DNA from: Pelodera strongyloides
Taxonomy: Eukaryota; Nematoda; Chromadorea; Rhabditida; Rhabditidae
Length of the DNA stretch: 64,000 bases
Direction: 5' to 3'
Assembly (NCBI GenBank): GCA_036852015.1
Contig: JAANDG010000177.1
Span: 184,353-248,352, forward strand
Both the position numbers and the translations under genes were made by a program. The notes beneath the pieces were generated by a model. The model made no database searches and was not told where the DNA came from. It saw nothing but the letters and a program-made list of their open reading frames with translations. Each line of letters starts with the position of its first letter. Position 1 is the first letter of the stretch. This document shows, in pieces, positions 1-11,574 of the stretch.

Positions 1-814
1 ATCAAAAGACAATTCGAAAAAATCCTTCTTGCCACTGACTGTTTTACTAGAAGCGTACAGTCTTCACATATATAGGAGACAATAGGCACGAACAATTTTG
101 ACATATATGGTAGGGTCACTCACAATTCACGTGGTTATTCCTTTATGAATCATGTATTCACGCAAATATGCACATCAAAAAGCCAGATGCCGATCAATTT
201 CCCACGAACACCGAATATGCTCTTGATAGTAAACGGGATCGTAGAAAACGATTTTCTTCTTATCCAATTCCCACGATTCGGGATGGTAACAAACATATAG
301 TCGAGCAAGGATTATTTTTGGTCTTCAAAGAAATCCACGAATTTCCCTGAGCGGTTTTATCCCGATTTCCTACTGGGTGGTCCGGTGTCAGTGGAGGCTT
401 GTCGTCGAAAAAATCCTTCAATATCGGCCTCTGCCCGTGCACGGATTGCGCAAGTGGCAAAGGGTCAGCCTGCCCCAAGGGGTCAAATGGTTCCCCACCA
501 ATTTCTCGTCGCCATACCCACTCTACCGTTTCTGTGTATTCTTCCTTCTTCCTCTTTCTCTCTTTCTCACCCTCCCCGTTTCTATCTTTGGTGAGTAGAG
601 GGCCTGTTCCTACCTCCTCCCCGATCATATATTGGCAGAATGTGACGTGACCTCTACGTATTAAAGGTTCCATAGGACTAGAGAATCTTTTGTCACAAAC
701 CACAAATACAGAGGTAGTCCCATCCTACCACTTTTAAATGAATAAGGAGAGTATTCTAACAATGTTTCATTGAAACATTGAGATTATATGAAATGGTTTT
801 TGTCACAGGAAGAG

Positions 815-1000
815 GAAATGATTACCGAAACCAGAAAAACCCGAACGTTGCAGGTCAGGAGACCATTTGGTGATCGGTTACCGAACATGTGGGAACACTT
901 GTTGTTCGGGAAAAAAATTGGTAATCACCTAGTCATAAAGTGGCCACCAAATGGTATGGCCCACAAAAAAAACGGGAACTGCCGCAAATGGTTCCCTCCA
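815..1000 (-). repeat. Dispersed repeat, copy 1
   Basis: Read on the minus strand, this segment aligns with 19262-19446 on the plus strand. Shared blocks include the CCATTTG boxes, a T-run followed by GTGGGC, CCATTTGGTG(A/G)CCACTTT, a GGTGA box and a second TTTGGTGA box, in the same order and similar spacing. The two copies are diverged and carry no long open frame of their own. They most likely belong to a non-autonomous transposable-element family; ends and target-site duplications are not clear. Confidence 0.6.
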
Positions 1001-2587
1001 TTTCCTAGGTTAGCATATGTTTTGCCCCTTTTCCATTTTCGCACACGCATGGACATGGTGGGGCAAATCTTTTAATTAGTCTCCTGCCTCACCTGCCTTC
1101 ATCACACTTCTGCTATTATAAAAGTGCTAATCCTCGCCTAGATTCAACGAGAGATTCTGTATTAAAATGCCCACAACAACTTGCATCTGGTATACTAGCA
1201 TTCAAAACAAATGCTGATACTGCTATACCGAGAATAATTTCTCATTTGTTCATACATAGTTATTCAACAATTCAAAACGGCGTGCCGTCTGCTTTCTAAG
1301 AAAATAATTCATTCTGTGGACGGCACTTGAAATTAGTCATTTCTTTGACCCATTTTGGTGCATCTGGACGAGGCGCATTATTTATGTTGTGGGTATGGGA
1401 CAGTTTCCAAATTATTCACAATCGTACGCATTTCGCCCCAATAGTTATAATTCATTCAAAAAGAGCTTCACCGATTCAACGACAGCAAAGTGCTTTGTTT
1501 AAAGGAAAACTAAATCATTGAATAGCAAGTAATCATCATTGGCTTGTTCGCCAAGAGTACAAACCTCGGGGGCCCCCTCATGGCTATCGGGGTGAGGGCT
1601 GTTACTGGCTTTGGGCCCGTGAGAAGGATCAACACATATAATTCTTTTTTTTTAAATGCACAATGTTGGCTCCTATATTCTGATTTAGAGCACGGATGCG
1701 ATTTTTAAGTAAAATCGTATTTCTTCCTCAAGTTTGAGATGATGCAGTTTTTTTGTGAGAGCAATGTTGAGCTTGATCGCTAGGTTCGCCAATTCGAGTT
1801 ATTTTTTGTGTCATCAGTAAGGAACGGGTCGTCGCAAAACAAAATACGCGCGTACCGAATGATTGCAAGCTTCGCATTATTAGTACCATATATATATCAC
1901 GGCAATGGTCTACTGTCATTACTGAACTCATCATCAGCGGCACCTGTTGCTTTTACGAAGCATCTAGCAAAAGTTGACTTGACATACTCATGCGGACTTG
2001 ACTTGACTTATTCATCTGTGTAGTTGAGTCATCATCTGTAGAGTTGAGTTTACTGCATGTTTATGCTAATACGCACGGAATGATAAAGAGACTTCTGCCG
2101 TAGACGGCCAGGAAGAACCACACAACCAGTTAATGCAGCATGTACATTTTAATCAGCTGAAAAGCTATGAGACCACTAAGAACTGTCTTGCACAACCACT
2201 GTTTAACAATACATTTCAGGCGTCGATTTCGTAACAATCAGAGGAGCAGGACATTTTGCATCTTCTTCTAATGAAAAACCCAAGGAATCCTTGCAAATGT
2301 TTTATAACTACATCAATGGAAAGGACTACAGTTCCCCAATTCCTAAAGCATAGAGATAGTTGCGCTAATGACAAATGAACATAAATGAACAAAAACAATA
2401 AACTATGGTGATGTACAATGTATTGCTTAATTTGACACAATGTGAACAACGTTATCAAGCAAGCAGAACTTTGGAAGAACATGTTACGCGTTGTAAATCG
2501 AGACAAGGGTACAACTGCGCCCTCTGAAATGACGTGGATAAAAACACTTGAGCATTTGGAAGGTTTCGTATGTACCGTACCGCCAAA

Positions 2588-3025
2588 GATGAATGTACAC
2601 CCGGTGATATGACGATGAGCTATCAAACCAGTCACACATCCATCAGTTGGCAACACGTATTGGTGAGCATTAGGTGAGTGACCTACTTTAATGGCATCGG
2701 TGGTGAGTTTTTTTTTAAATGTCTTTTAAAATAATACAGTACTTTAAGGTGTAAACCTGTAATTACATTGTGCTAGATAAATAGCGGAAGGTTTGGTCGG
2801 AGAATCGAATACTTGCAAGGTCGCTGAATGATAGAAGGTAATTGGGCAATGGCGCCTCACATCACAGCTGTTTTTTAAGAACGCCATTTGGTGTGTTTGA
2901 GACACTGAGAGAAAAAGGGCTGGGAATTTCCTAATACTAAACAATGTATACAGTGTATTATATCAGGGCCATATTTCGAAAAAACATTACTAGATCTCCA
3001 TCGATGAATGTACACCCGGTGATAT
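2588..3025. repeat. Exact 23-bp direct repeat pair
   Basis: The same 23 bases, beginning GATGAATGTACACC and ending GGTGATAT, occur at 2588-2610 and 3003-3025 in the same orientation, 415 bp apart. Similarity outside the core is weak, although both copies are followed within about 50 bases by a short ACATCCA-type block. The function is unknown. Confidence 0.75.
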
Positions 3026-5019
3026 CTGAGAGAATATCCTACCGACGGATACATCCACGGACGGGGAGTCAAAAGGGAAACGAAACATAGGGCATCGTCA
3101 GTATATGTGCACATCGTATTTCCGGAATCTAGCTTACATGTCGCAGAAATGATGTACCTACAGTAGCTAATGGATTCTGGAGAAGGTGGCTTATACCCTG
3201 AGGGCTAACTTACATACCCAGGGACTTAACTGATCGTGAATGGGTGGTAGTGCAGCTGTGTGAGAAGGCAGGACAATGAATGGGTGAGTAGGCGAAGGCA
3301 GTGGGGCGGTACCAATAGGTACCCTCCCCGCCATGGGCGGTACCAACCCCGGACGGGTCATCGATTGACATTCCCCACGAGCAAAGCGATGATTCGGGAC
3401 CGCTGCCCGGGAACACACCGTAGTCGGAAGGGTGGACAGGGGTCACCATAGTGGGGATGGCAGATTGGAAGAGTCCCTTCACAGAGCTCATTTACCCAAT
3501 AGAAAAAATAAGCTTCTTGCTGACCACTTTCCCCAAAATGTGTTTTCGTTTAAGGTGTAAATTGTAAATGTGAAACGAAATTGTATCAGACTGTGATTAA
3601 CAGGTTTTTGTAGACTACAATGATAAAACCAGAATACTGTCCTACTGTTTGTATTGTAAAGCATGAACACATTTAATTGTCACAGTTTTCATCTCTTCTT
3701 GGCATAGAAAAAATGTTGGCTTAATTAACATGCTTTATTGAATTGTGCGTTCTAGTTGAGAAAAGTGGACAGATGTTCTTCAGGACAATCAATTTACATA
3801 CAACCGCTACTCTAGGAAAGATCGTTCGAAATAGCAGGGTGCATCATCTGCACGGGCAGAAGGACATTTGACTTCGTAGCTATGACAATCTACTAAATAG
3901 GACATAATGAGAATAGCAGTTAAGGATGATGTCACTTAGCACGAGGACATATGATCAATAAAGTATAAGCACAACTTTTCAAAACTATTTCAATCTACCT
4001 ATATTGTTCCTTATTATAGCAATCACAAAGATGGTAGATTGTAGTAGTTAATAATGATTTAATATATACATATATCAATATGCGACTTAACATACTGGTA
4101 TATGTATATATTAAATTGCACGAGTACTTTTTGCAGAAACGCGTGTATTTATCCCGAAATAGTATAAGCGGTGTGAACAAAAAGACTCAATAACAGCACT
4201 TATTGGCGGGGAAAAAACAAACAAAAAAGTAATTTGACTTGTTTACAAGTAAGAATTCATCCTTATCTCAGAGTGTTCGTACTGTTCAAATAAACGATAC
4301 ACTTTTCACATCGGCGTTTTTAAGACTATATGAATTGAAGAGTAAATAATAACTTGTTAATAAATACCAGAAGACAACAATGATTTATGTCAACTTCTAA
4401 GTGGATGGTATTTTACATTTTAACATAGCCTACCCATTAATCCCGGAATCGGCTTTGTAATCCCCTGTGAATAACTAATTGTGCCTACGGTCTTCACGAA
4501 TTAGGAGGAAAAAATACTAATCCTTTCTAGGAATTACATTACGGGAAGCAAAAACGTAAATGTTATTATTCAGGCTACTTAACTAAAACACACTGATCGT
4601 ATGTTTGGGCAGCTTGGATATATCATATGGCTTTCGGAGATTTATTTAGTTTACTTACACGGCGTACCGTACACTTGCCCCAACACTTCTGCTTATAAAA
4701 GGCATAGCATACTTTTGTGTGAGACTCTTGTTTGAAAGAGCTCTTCACTGACCGTGTAAATCGGTCTTTCCGTGCTTGATCCGGCCAATTACGAGTCCGA
4801 TGTAACCGCATATGAACCACTAGAATTCAACCAGTTTGTAGAACAAACAGATAAAATCAATTTTTCGTAAGCATTTCTAAACCTGTGTAATACTATTGTT
4901 TCGGAATCGAGAAGTTTATTGTATTTGGCTATATTAATATTTTGTAACATCTTCCTATTAAGATTTAGGTCGAACTGCAAACTACAGAAAGTGGGTCACG
5001 TATAGACTGTGTTAAGACT

Positions 5020-7314
5020 ATGTTCAGAGCACTCGTCTTCAGTATTCTTGTGCTGCAGGTTAGTGCAATTTCTGGGATTTTCTCTTCCGACACTAGATAT
5101 ATTCTTTGACGTATTAAGATAACTTCCAAAGTGAAGAGAAAATGCCCTCTTGTTTTTACTACAAGGGGGTACACTGTTCCATGATCCACGCAGGTAAATT
5201 ATAATTCCATTCTTTGTTTACTTATTTATTAAATAACGCCGAGTTTGCTAATTTATATTTGATAGAGATCCTTGAAGCGTCCTTCCATTTAGTGTGCAGC
5301 TCAAGAAGATGACGTGCCAATCGGAGAGTACACAATGGAACTATTGGAAGATGTTCGTTTATCTTTATAGCATAACTCATTTATATTCATTACTCTACGT
5401 TATTTAGCCTCATACGTGTAACATTTAGGTAGACGATTCCTCTCTCGTCACAGGCACTTCTCTCTACATGGCCGGGTATCCCAATGATACAAATAGGTTC
5501 GGTGTAAATCTAAACATGACCATACTCGAATACAAACTAACAACAAGCCATATAAAATAATATTTTTCAGTCAGTATGAAGTGCAACTTACTGTGGACAA
5601 GACGAGTGGCCTTCGTATACAATATCAATTCGAGCGAAACGGGAATGGGACCTTTATCCCACAAGATGTTATTCGATTTGGGACAAATATGGTAGCGATT
5701 TACGTGGATAATCCGTCTAAGTAGACCTCCTATCAGAAACCGAGGACCTCCGGAAGAGGAAGCCCTCCATCGAGAAGAGATTTTGTGTTGGATGGTAGTT
5801 TCGGATTGTAAATCTGTGATTTTCATTCATGTGAAGCATCATTATCCTGACTGCGCTTTCGTTGGAGTCTACCTTCTTAGAAAAATAGGTGCGTGTCGAA
5901 TCGGGCTCATAAAAACAACGTAGTCGTATTTAGACGGATGACATGATGAGCTCTGGCACTGCATTCTATTCTCCGAGGACAAAACCAATGGGAGACATCA
6001 GACAAGAACAGCACAGAATGTTCATCAGGTGTCAAACATTTCTGACTTTGAAAAATCGTGCAAATATTTGCATGAGTGTGTGTTTATATTAAGAATTTTA
6101 TTTGACTATATGTATGTTGCCCAGCGCATGCATGTATTCTGGGGGACTTATTTCGTAAATTTACCCGTAAAGAGTTGTTCATTGCAGGTTGACCCCTGAA
6201 GGATATGTCGTGAATCTCGCAATCGGAACGGAATCCAATAATGTATTCACATATCCATACACATTCCCTACTTCTTCAATCACAAAAGTTGGTCTGCGCG
6301 GCCAGCTGAAACTCAGAACCTACATGCGATGGAAGGCGGTACGAATGCTATTTTACTCGGAATTATTTGAACTATTTTGAAAACAAGCCAGTTATTAACC
6401 AAAACGGAGCTTTGATCCATTTATCTTTCAGCCGCTTTCCCTGCCTACAGTGTACAAGTTTCCAACGGAATCCAATATCTTTCCGCTAGGTATATTTGTT
6501 ATGTGTTTGTTTGATGAATACTGCATTTTGTATGCAAACTACTGCATATGTTCTGTGCCATACATGGCTAATAGAAATGTCTTAGACAAATGTCTTAAAA
6601 AGGATAAAATTGTGTTCAAGGTGAAAAGTTGTGTCTCGTTGCCGACCTCGCAGATGGCACAAACTTGACAATCCAGATCATGACCGACAAACCTAATGTT
6701 GTGGCTTTCCAATGGGTCATCGACTATGTTAACGGCAGCGTGAGTGACTGTTCTCATTCTCGTTCTCGACTCGTTGAACTATTGATAAGTAAGGATCGTT
6801 GGTTTCTTCTTCACAAACTTAGCTCTGTTTCAGTATTTCGTAAACAACAATCTACAAGGTACCTGGAGCGATCCGAAGACGGCGACTGATTGCAACGTTG
6901 CAAAGATCCCATGGAGTGAGAATGAAATGGCGGTGGTCACACTCACAAACCAGCCAACGTGTATTGATGTGAGATTCAGATTCGGTCAAATACTACAGCA
7001 GGAGTAATTTTAAATCATTTTTCCGGTTTTTGCAAATAGACTCTTTTTACTAATATAATTTACCCGACATAATTTCAGAAACTAATAGCCACGTTTTGGT
7101 TTTGTCATTAGTTTCTGTATTGAATGCAGGGCTACTGCCGAAATGAATGCACATAAATCTTTTACAGGTGGATGTCCAGGTGGGCAATAACAACTACTCG
7201 TGCAGCAACTTCTTCACACATGATACTAATGTGGACCAGAATGTCGGATACAGAGAGATAAGTGCAGATGGCGATGTCGATGTTCTACATGTGTCGAGGA
7301 TCAACGTACTATAA
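5020..7314 (+). CDS. Secreted tandem galectin-domain protein
   Basis: Ten exons (5020-5058, 5293-5352, 5429-5496, 5571-5691, 5934-6028, 6188-6338, 6432-6489, 6621-6739, 6834-6968, 7168-7314) join in phase to 330 aa. The N-terminus MFRALVFSILVLQ is a signal peptide split by intron 1. The first domain carries the strand motifs GTSLYMAGYPND and RMFIRLTPEGYVVNL and a YPYTFP..I.KVGLRGQLKL C-terminal strand. The second shows LCLVADLADGTNLTIQI, NNNLQGTW and the final strand ISADGDVDVLHV. These are galectin folds, but the canonical H-N-R / W-E-R sugar-binding set is only partly kept (a W in domain 2, an R in domain 1), so classic galactoside binding is doubtful. AATAAA at 7316-7321 overlaps the 3' end closely. 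The exon 4 donor is the least certain border. Confidence 0.8.
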
Positions 7315-7379
7315 TAATAAATCATGATATTTGAAAACGAACTAAAAAGTATTGCGTTTCGAAGTTTGCAATGTTAATA

Positions 7380-7385
7380 TTTATT
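7380..7385 (-). terminator. Poly(A) signal of the collagen gene
   Basis: AATAAA on the minus strand lies about 40 bases past the collagen stop codon. The facing galectin gene ends at 7314, so the two transcripts converge with only about 110 bp between stop codons. Confidence 0.5.
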
Positions 7386-7423
7386 AAATTAGCAACCAAC
7401 AATATAATTAAAATACTTGATCC

Positions 7424-9000
7424 TCATTCAACGACAACTCCGGCACGGATCTTTCTGGTCGGACAGTGACAGTAGCCAGCATCTTCTCCCGGTAAACCTG
7501 GCATACCATAACCACCTGGACGTCCCGAGTAGCCGTCCGGACCTGGAATTGTTGAATGTCGGATGATCACACAATATGTTACTATAGGCAACATAAGGTG
7601 AATGTAGGCGGCCGTTGTTTCCGAAAGAAATAGATAAAAAAAAAAATTAAAAATCAAACTTTTTTTTGTGAAAAACCCAAATTTATAAACAATATAACGT
7701 TGTTCTAAAGTACAAAACAAATTGTGCCAGGTATGAAACACAATGGCCCAATACACGGAGTAAGGTGAAAAACATTGCCCACCTGGATGTCCAATGTCAC
7801 CCATAGGTCCCATATCTCCTTGCGGTCCCGGGGCTCCCGGAAAACCGGTGTGACCTGGGAAGCCCGTAGGCCCAGTCGGACCTCTTTCGCCCTGGTCACC
7901 GGATGGGCCCTGCAGATTGGAAACATGTTTTGTATATCAATATATATTTAAAAAAATTGTTTTGCGCTTCAAGTACGCTTGCTATATATAACAAGTATCA
8001 AATATAACAAGCTAATGATTTTACTACGACTGTGTGACGCACCTTCTGCCCAATGATTCCGTCTGTTCCTGGCGCTCCGCACGGTCCTTCTGTTCCAGCG
8101 TCACCCGGTTGTCCATTTTCTCCGGGACTTCCTACGGCTCCTGTGTCTCCAGTACGACCCGTGTTGCCCTGTGGCCCTTCTAGTCCCTAGATCAATTCAT
8201 ACAATATACATGGTGCAAATAGACTCTTCTAAAACAGTTCCAAGAATCTAGGCTGCACTAATACTAAGACTTTCAGAAAAAATTGCGGCGAACCTCATCG
8301 CCCGGCGGTCCAGGTTCTCCAGCATAACCAGGGGGACCAATAGGGCCCGGGGGGCAAAGTCTGCATGAAGATCCATCCTCACTGACGATCTTATACGTGA
8401 TTTGCAAGGCTGAAATTCACATAGTTTGAATGAAATAACTAAGATAGAGGAAAATTAATCGAGGAAAGGAAACCAAATAATTACCCGGTTCGCCGATGTC
8501 TCCATTTTCTCCAGGGGCTCCGGGAAGTCCGTCATTGCCAGGGCGTCCAGGCCTTCCAGGTGAACCGGCTGGACAGGAATTTGACGCTGCGCAGTCTGCA
8601 AGATAAGAATTCGTGTTTGTTTATAACTGGTGATATACATTTCCTTACACCCTTAGCAAAGAACCTACTGCACTGTCCATTGTCGGACTGTCTCTTATTT
8701 CTGATCGTAACTGCTGTCGGTTCTTCCCTTGCTTTGATAAGGTCGATCCAGATTTCATCCTAAATGACAACTTGGCATGGGGCAGCGTACTCGGGTGGTT
8801 TCCCTTTCAAAAGCACTAGTATTCAAGAGGGGAGATATTACCTGCATTGAATTGAACTGTTTCATTTCGGATGCTAGCCTTCCTCTGACGCGGTATATCC
8901 CCCAAATCATATTGGGCACATATAAAATAGTGAGTGCTACACATAGTGATGAGAGTACCATTGCCGTGTAAGCACATCTACGTGCCGTCGACGAAGTCAT
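7424..9000 (-). CDS. Nematode cuticle collagen
   Basis: Seven exons (9000-8842, 8759-8669, 8595-8485, 8409-8294, 8186-8043, 7909-7783, 7542-7424) close in phase to 288 aa. Residues 1-53 form the nematode cuticle collagen N-terminal domain with one hydrophobic segment (about residues 12-33). It is followed by an RNKRQ subtilisin-like processing site and a CNCAASNSC cysteine knot. Gly-X-Y repeats then run in blocks, interrupted by a non-collagenous insert ([19 protein letters not shown]) at the start of exon 4. The C-terminus has CHC and a short acidic tail. Processed trimers would be cross-linked in the extracellular cuticle. The ATG at 9000 is chosen because it opens the conserved N-terminal domain. 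Confidence 0.93.
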
Positions 9001-11574
9001 CGTTTAATATTGAGTCGCTCAGCGAGTCTAAATGGTAGTAGTATGACGAATGGAAAACAATGGAAAAACAAAATCCAGTCTAGCCCACTGAGTTAGCTTG
9101 GCTTAATTAAACAAAATGCTAGAAAATAAAATCGCACCGTACTTGAAAGGTATTAGAAGTAGTCTCTCCAAGTATGACCAGGTTCTCTTCTCCTTCGGTT
9201 CTTTATATGTCTATTTCAGTGGGCGGGACCAGTCCTTTGTGACAGCGGCAACGGGCTTGAATATGTGTTAGCTTCGAGTCGAGAAAAACGGCTCACAGAT
9301 TGCCTGGAGGGATCGGGTGTGCAAAACTAAGAAATAAATAGGCAAATGTGCACAAAAAGAGTACTCAAAGTGTGCGTGGGACACCCCCATTAGAGCGGTC
9401 ACTCAGCGTTCAACGCTAATCCATTTCAATACAAAAGTTGACTAGGTAAAAACTGTGCATGAGTGGATCGTGGAGCTCTATGGATGAATGACCACAAAAC
9501 ACGCACACACATCCCAAGTATGTAAATGATCTAAGTAGACAAACCAATTGGTGGCTCTCTTCACCAGTTATATTAAATGTTGTTCATTTATGTATGAAAA
9601 CTAGAACTAGAATGTCAAGATTGTACATGTAGTTATGCATTTCTTTGACTATACGTAAGTAGTTACTTACAGTCCTTAACCTGGTTGGTAACCCCGCGTC
9701 CTTGGATTCAAATCCTAATGTTTACCTAGTTCTCGACCTTGTCCACTTTCACTCCCTGTATTTGCCTTAAACGAAACAATGAACTTATGTCATGTTCTGG
9801 ATCTGAGAAGAATATTAGTGCATATGGCATTGATCATCCAAACCTTAAATTCATGCGTAAGTGATTTCCAAATTACGGGTTTCCTGCATCGAAATTATAG
9901 GGGAGTGGTATTATTTTGAAGACTTTTGCGTTAAATTTCATTCGCGGTTTCGATAGTACAGCGAATAGTACAGTAGGGTGAAATAGTAATCGAGAACCAT
10001 AAAAATATATAGAGTGCTTGGTGGCAGGAAATTAATGAGAAAGTTACTTTTTCACTACAAGTATGTCTGCTTGTTTTCCTCATCTGGCTTCATATGCCAT
10101 CGAGTAGCTAATATAATGGAACCGAGCGAAGCGAAAGATGAAAAATGTCGAAAGTACACAGTGATGAAGGAAAAACTTGATCCAATGGTTTCATTTGTAA
10201 GAAAATATGGCAGGGGTTTTCAGTCCATTCGTTGGTTAAAAAATCCATTGCACTTTGTCGGTGCAATAGGCGATAGTGAAAACAGGCAAAGAAACAAATG
10301 GCTACATAGGTATCTGGGGGAGGCGATGGGAATGTATCCCATAAATAAGACCATTTTTACATGACGTTTTTCGCAACTTCGATTAAGCACATCAGCCGAT
10401 TCACGGCAAGCATTCTGCGAAATGAAACAGCTGGAAATAACATTTCCTTTAAATGTGTAATCACAGGTCAGTTCAGACCATTTTGCATTCGCATTAAAAA
10501 ACGTCTGATTCCAAAGACATGGACTTTTCATAAAAACATAAATACTATGCACATCGGAACAAACAGTCTCATGATATTTATTTACAGTATGTATCAAAAC
10601 AGACATCCATTTGTGAGTCAAATCAAAAAGAATGATGAAATGATCGGAGAACACAATGGTCATTCAACTGAAACAAAAATAAAAATGGATTCTACAAAGA
10701 TAGATATAAAATTGAATTATGCACTAATTGAAGTAATCGATGTTATACGGTAGAAAGGAAAAATTCCTTCCTAACCAATACCGCAAAGTCGGTTAACGAT
10801 AAAACAGACCAGTTCTGATCGAATTCAAAACAGTTGCGAGAAAAATGGTGAGTAACAACGAGCCGACTCTTAAAAAATTAACATTGTTTATGTACATACA
10901 TAAAGTCTTCCCAGGGTTGCAAGGAACGCAGGGTTTTTCTAATAATCCGACCACAGGACAAACTGGCATTGGCAGCTAACATTTACATTTGCACGAAAAA
11001 ACTAAACCAAGATATGATGGTTTCCAGAAAGATCAATGGACATTTTGGTTTCATGCTGGATGATAAGTACATATTATGGATATCATGAATGATATATTGC
11101 AAAATTTTCCACTGTCTACAAAGAAAAAACTGGATGTGCAGATTGCTTCACTTCTTCGTTTACGGAAAAGCGAAAAAAAAGGACAAAAAAAGAAGTGGGG
11201 GTCTGAATTTGTATATGGAGACAATTATGACATGAATAAACAAAACTCTAGACTAAAGAATATATCACAGCGACAATCAAATTGGATCCTCATGAATTAC
11301 TACACGTTGCTTTTCTACAGTCGTTCAAATAACGAGGATCGAAAACATTATCAATAAGTTGTGTTAATCGCTCAACTGAGATCTATATTAAAAGTACTAC
11401 CAAAAAATTTGGACGGCCCAAGGTAGACTATCTGGGCACAAGATTCCGTACCTTGAAGTTGTTCAACTATTTTCTAGCGGCGAGCAAACCCTCAACAGCC
11501 TACTCGAACTTTTTAAAATGCTTGAACCCAAGCAAAACGACCAACAATAGACTGAACACAGGGCGAAGCAAAAG
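9001..11574. other. Intergenic; overlapping A-rich open frames
   Basis: Apart from the collagen upstream region, the only notable content is three plus-strand open frames: 10014-10364 (116 aa), 10361-10753 (130 aa, a different frame overlapping the first by 4 bases) and 11076-11357 (93 aa, lysine-rich). None has a domain I recognise. They could be a decayed gene or mobile-element remnant, or chance frames in A-rich DNA. I do not call them genes. Confidence 0.4.
9202..9207 (-). promoter_or_regulatory. Possible TATA box of the collagen gene
   Basis: TATAAA on the minus strand lies about 200 bases upstream of the collagen start codon. Collagen genes of nematodes often have strong TATA-type promoters. 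The distance leaves room for an outron or short leader. This is inference from a short motif. Confidence 0.3.

Larger units (their letters stand above)
1..5019. other. Gene-poor left flank
   Basis: I see no exon chain with recognisable protein similarity here. The short open frames lack consistent splice borders or domains. The stretch holds a 21-bp palindrome (760-780), one copy of a dispersed repeat (about 815-1000), an exact 23-bp direct repeat (2588-2610 and 3003-3025), and an unusually GC-rich block with several GGTACC sites (about 3260-3480). The segment 530-600 is pyrimidine-rich. Confidence 0.6.

Noticed and set aside
5464..5826. 120-aa minus-strand open frame
   Set aside because: It overlaps exons 3 and 4 of the galectin-like gene on the other strand and has no domain of its own.
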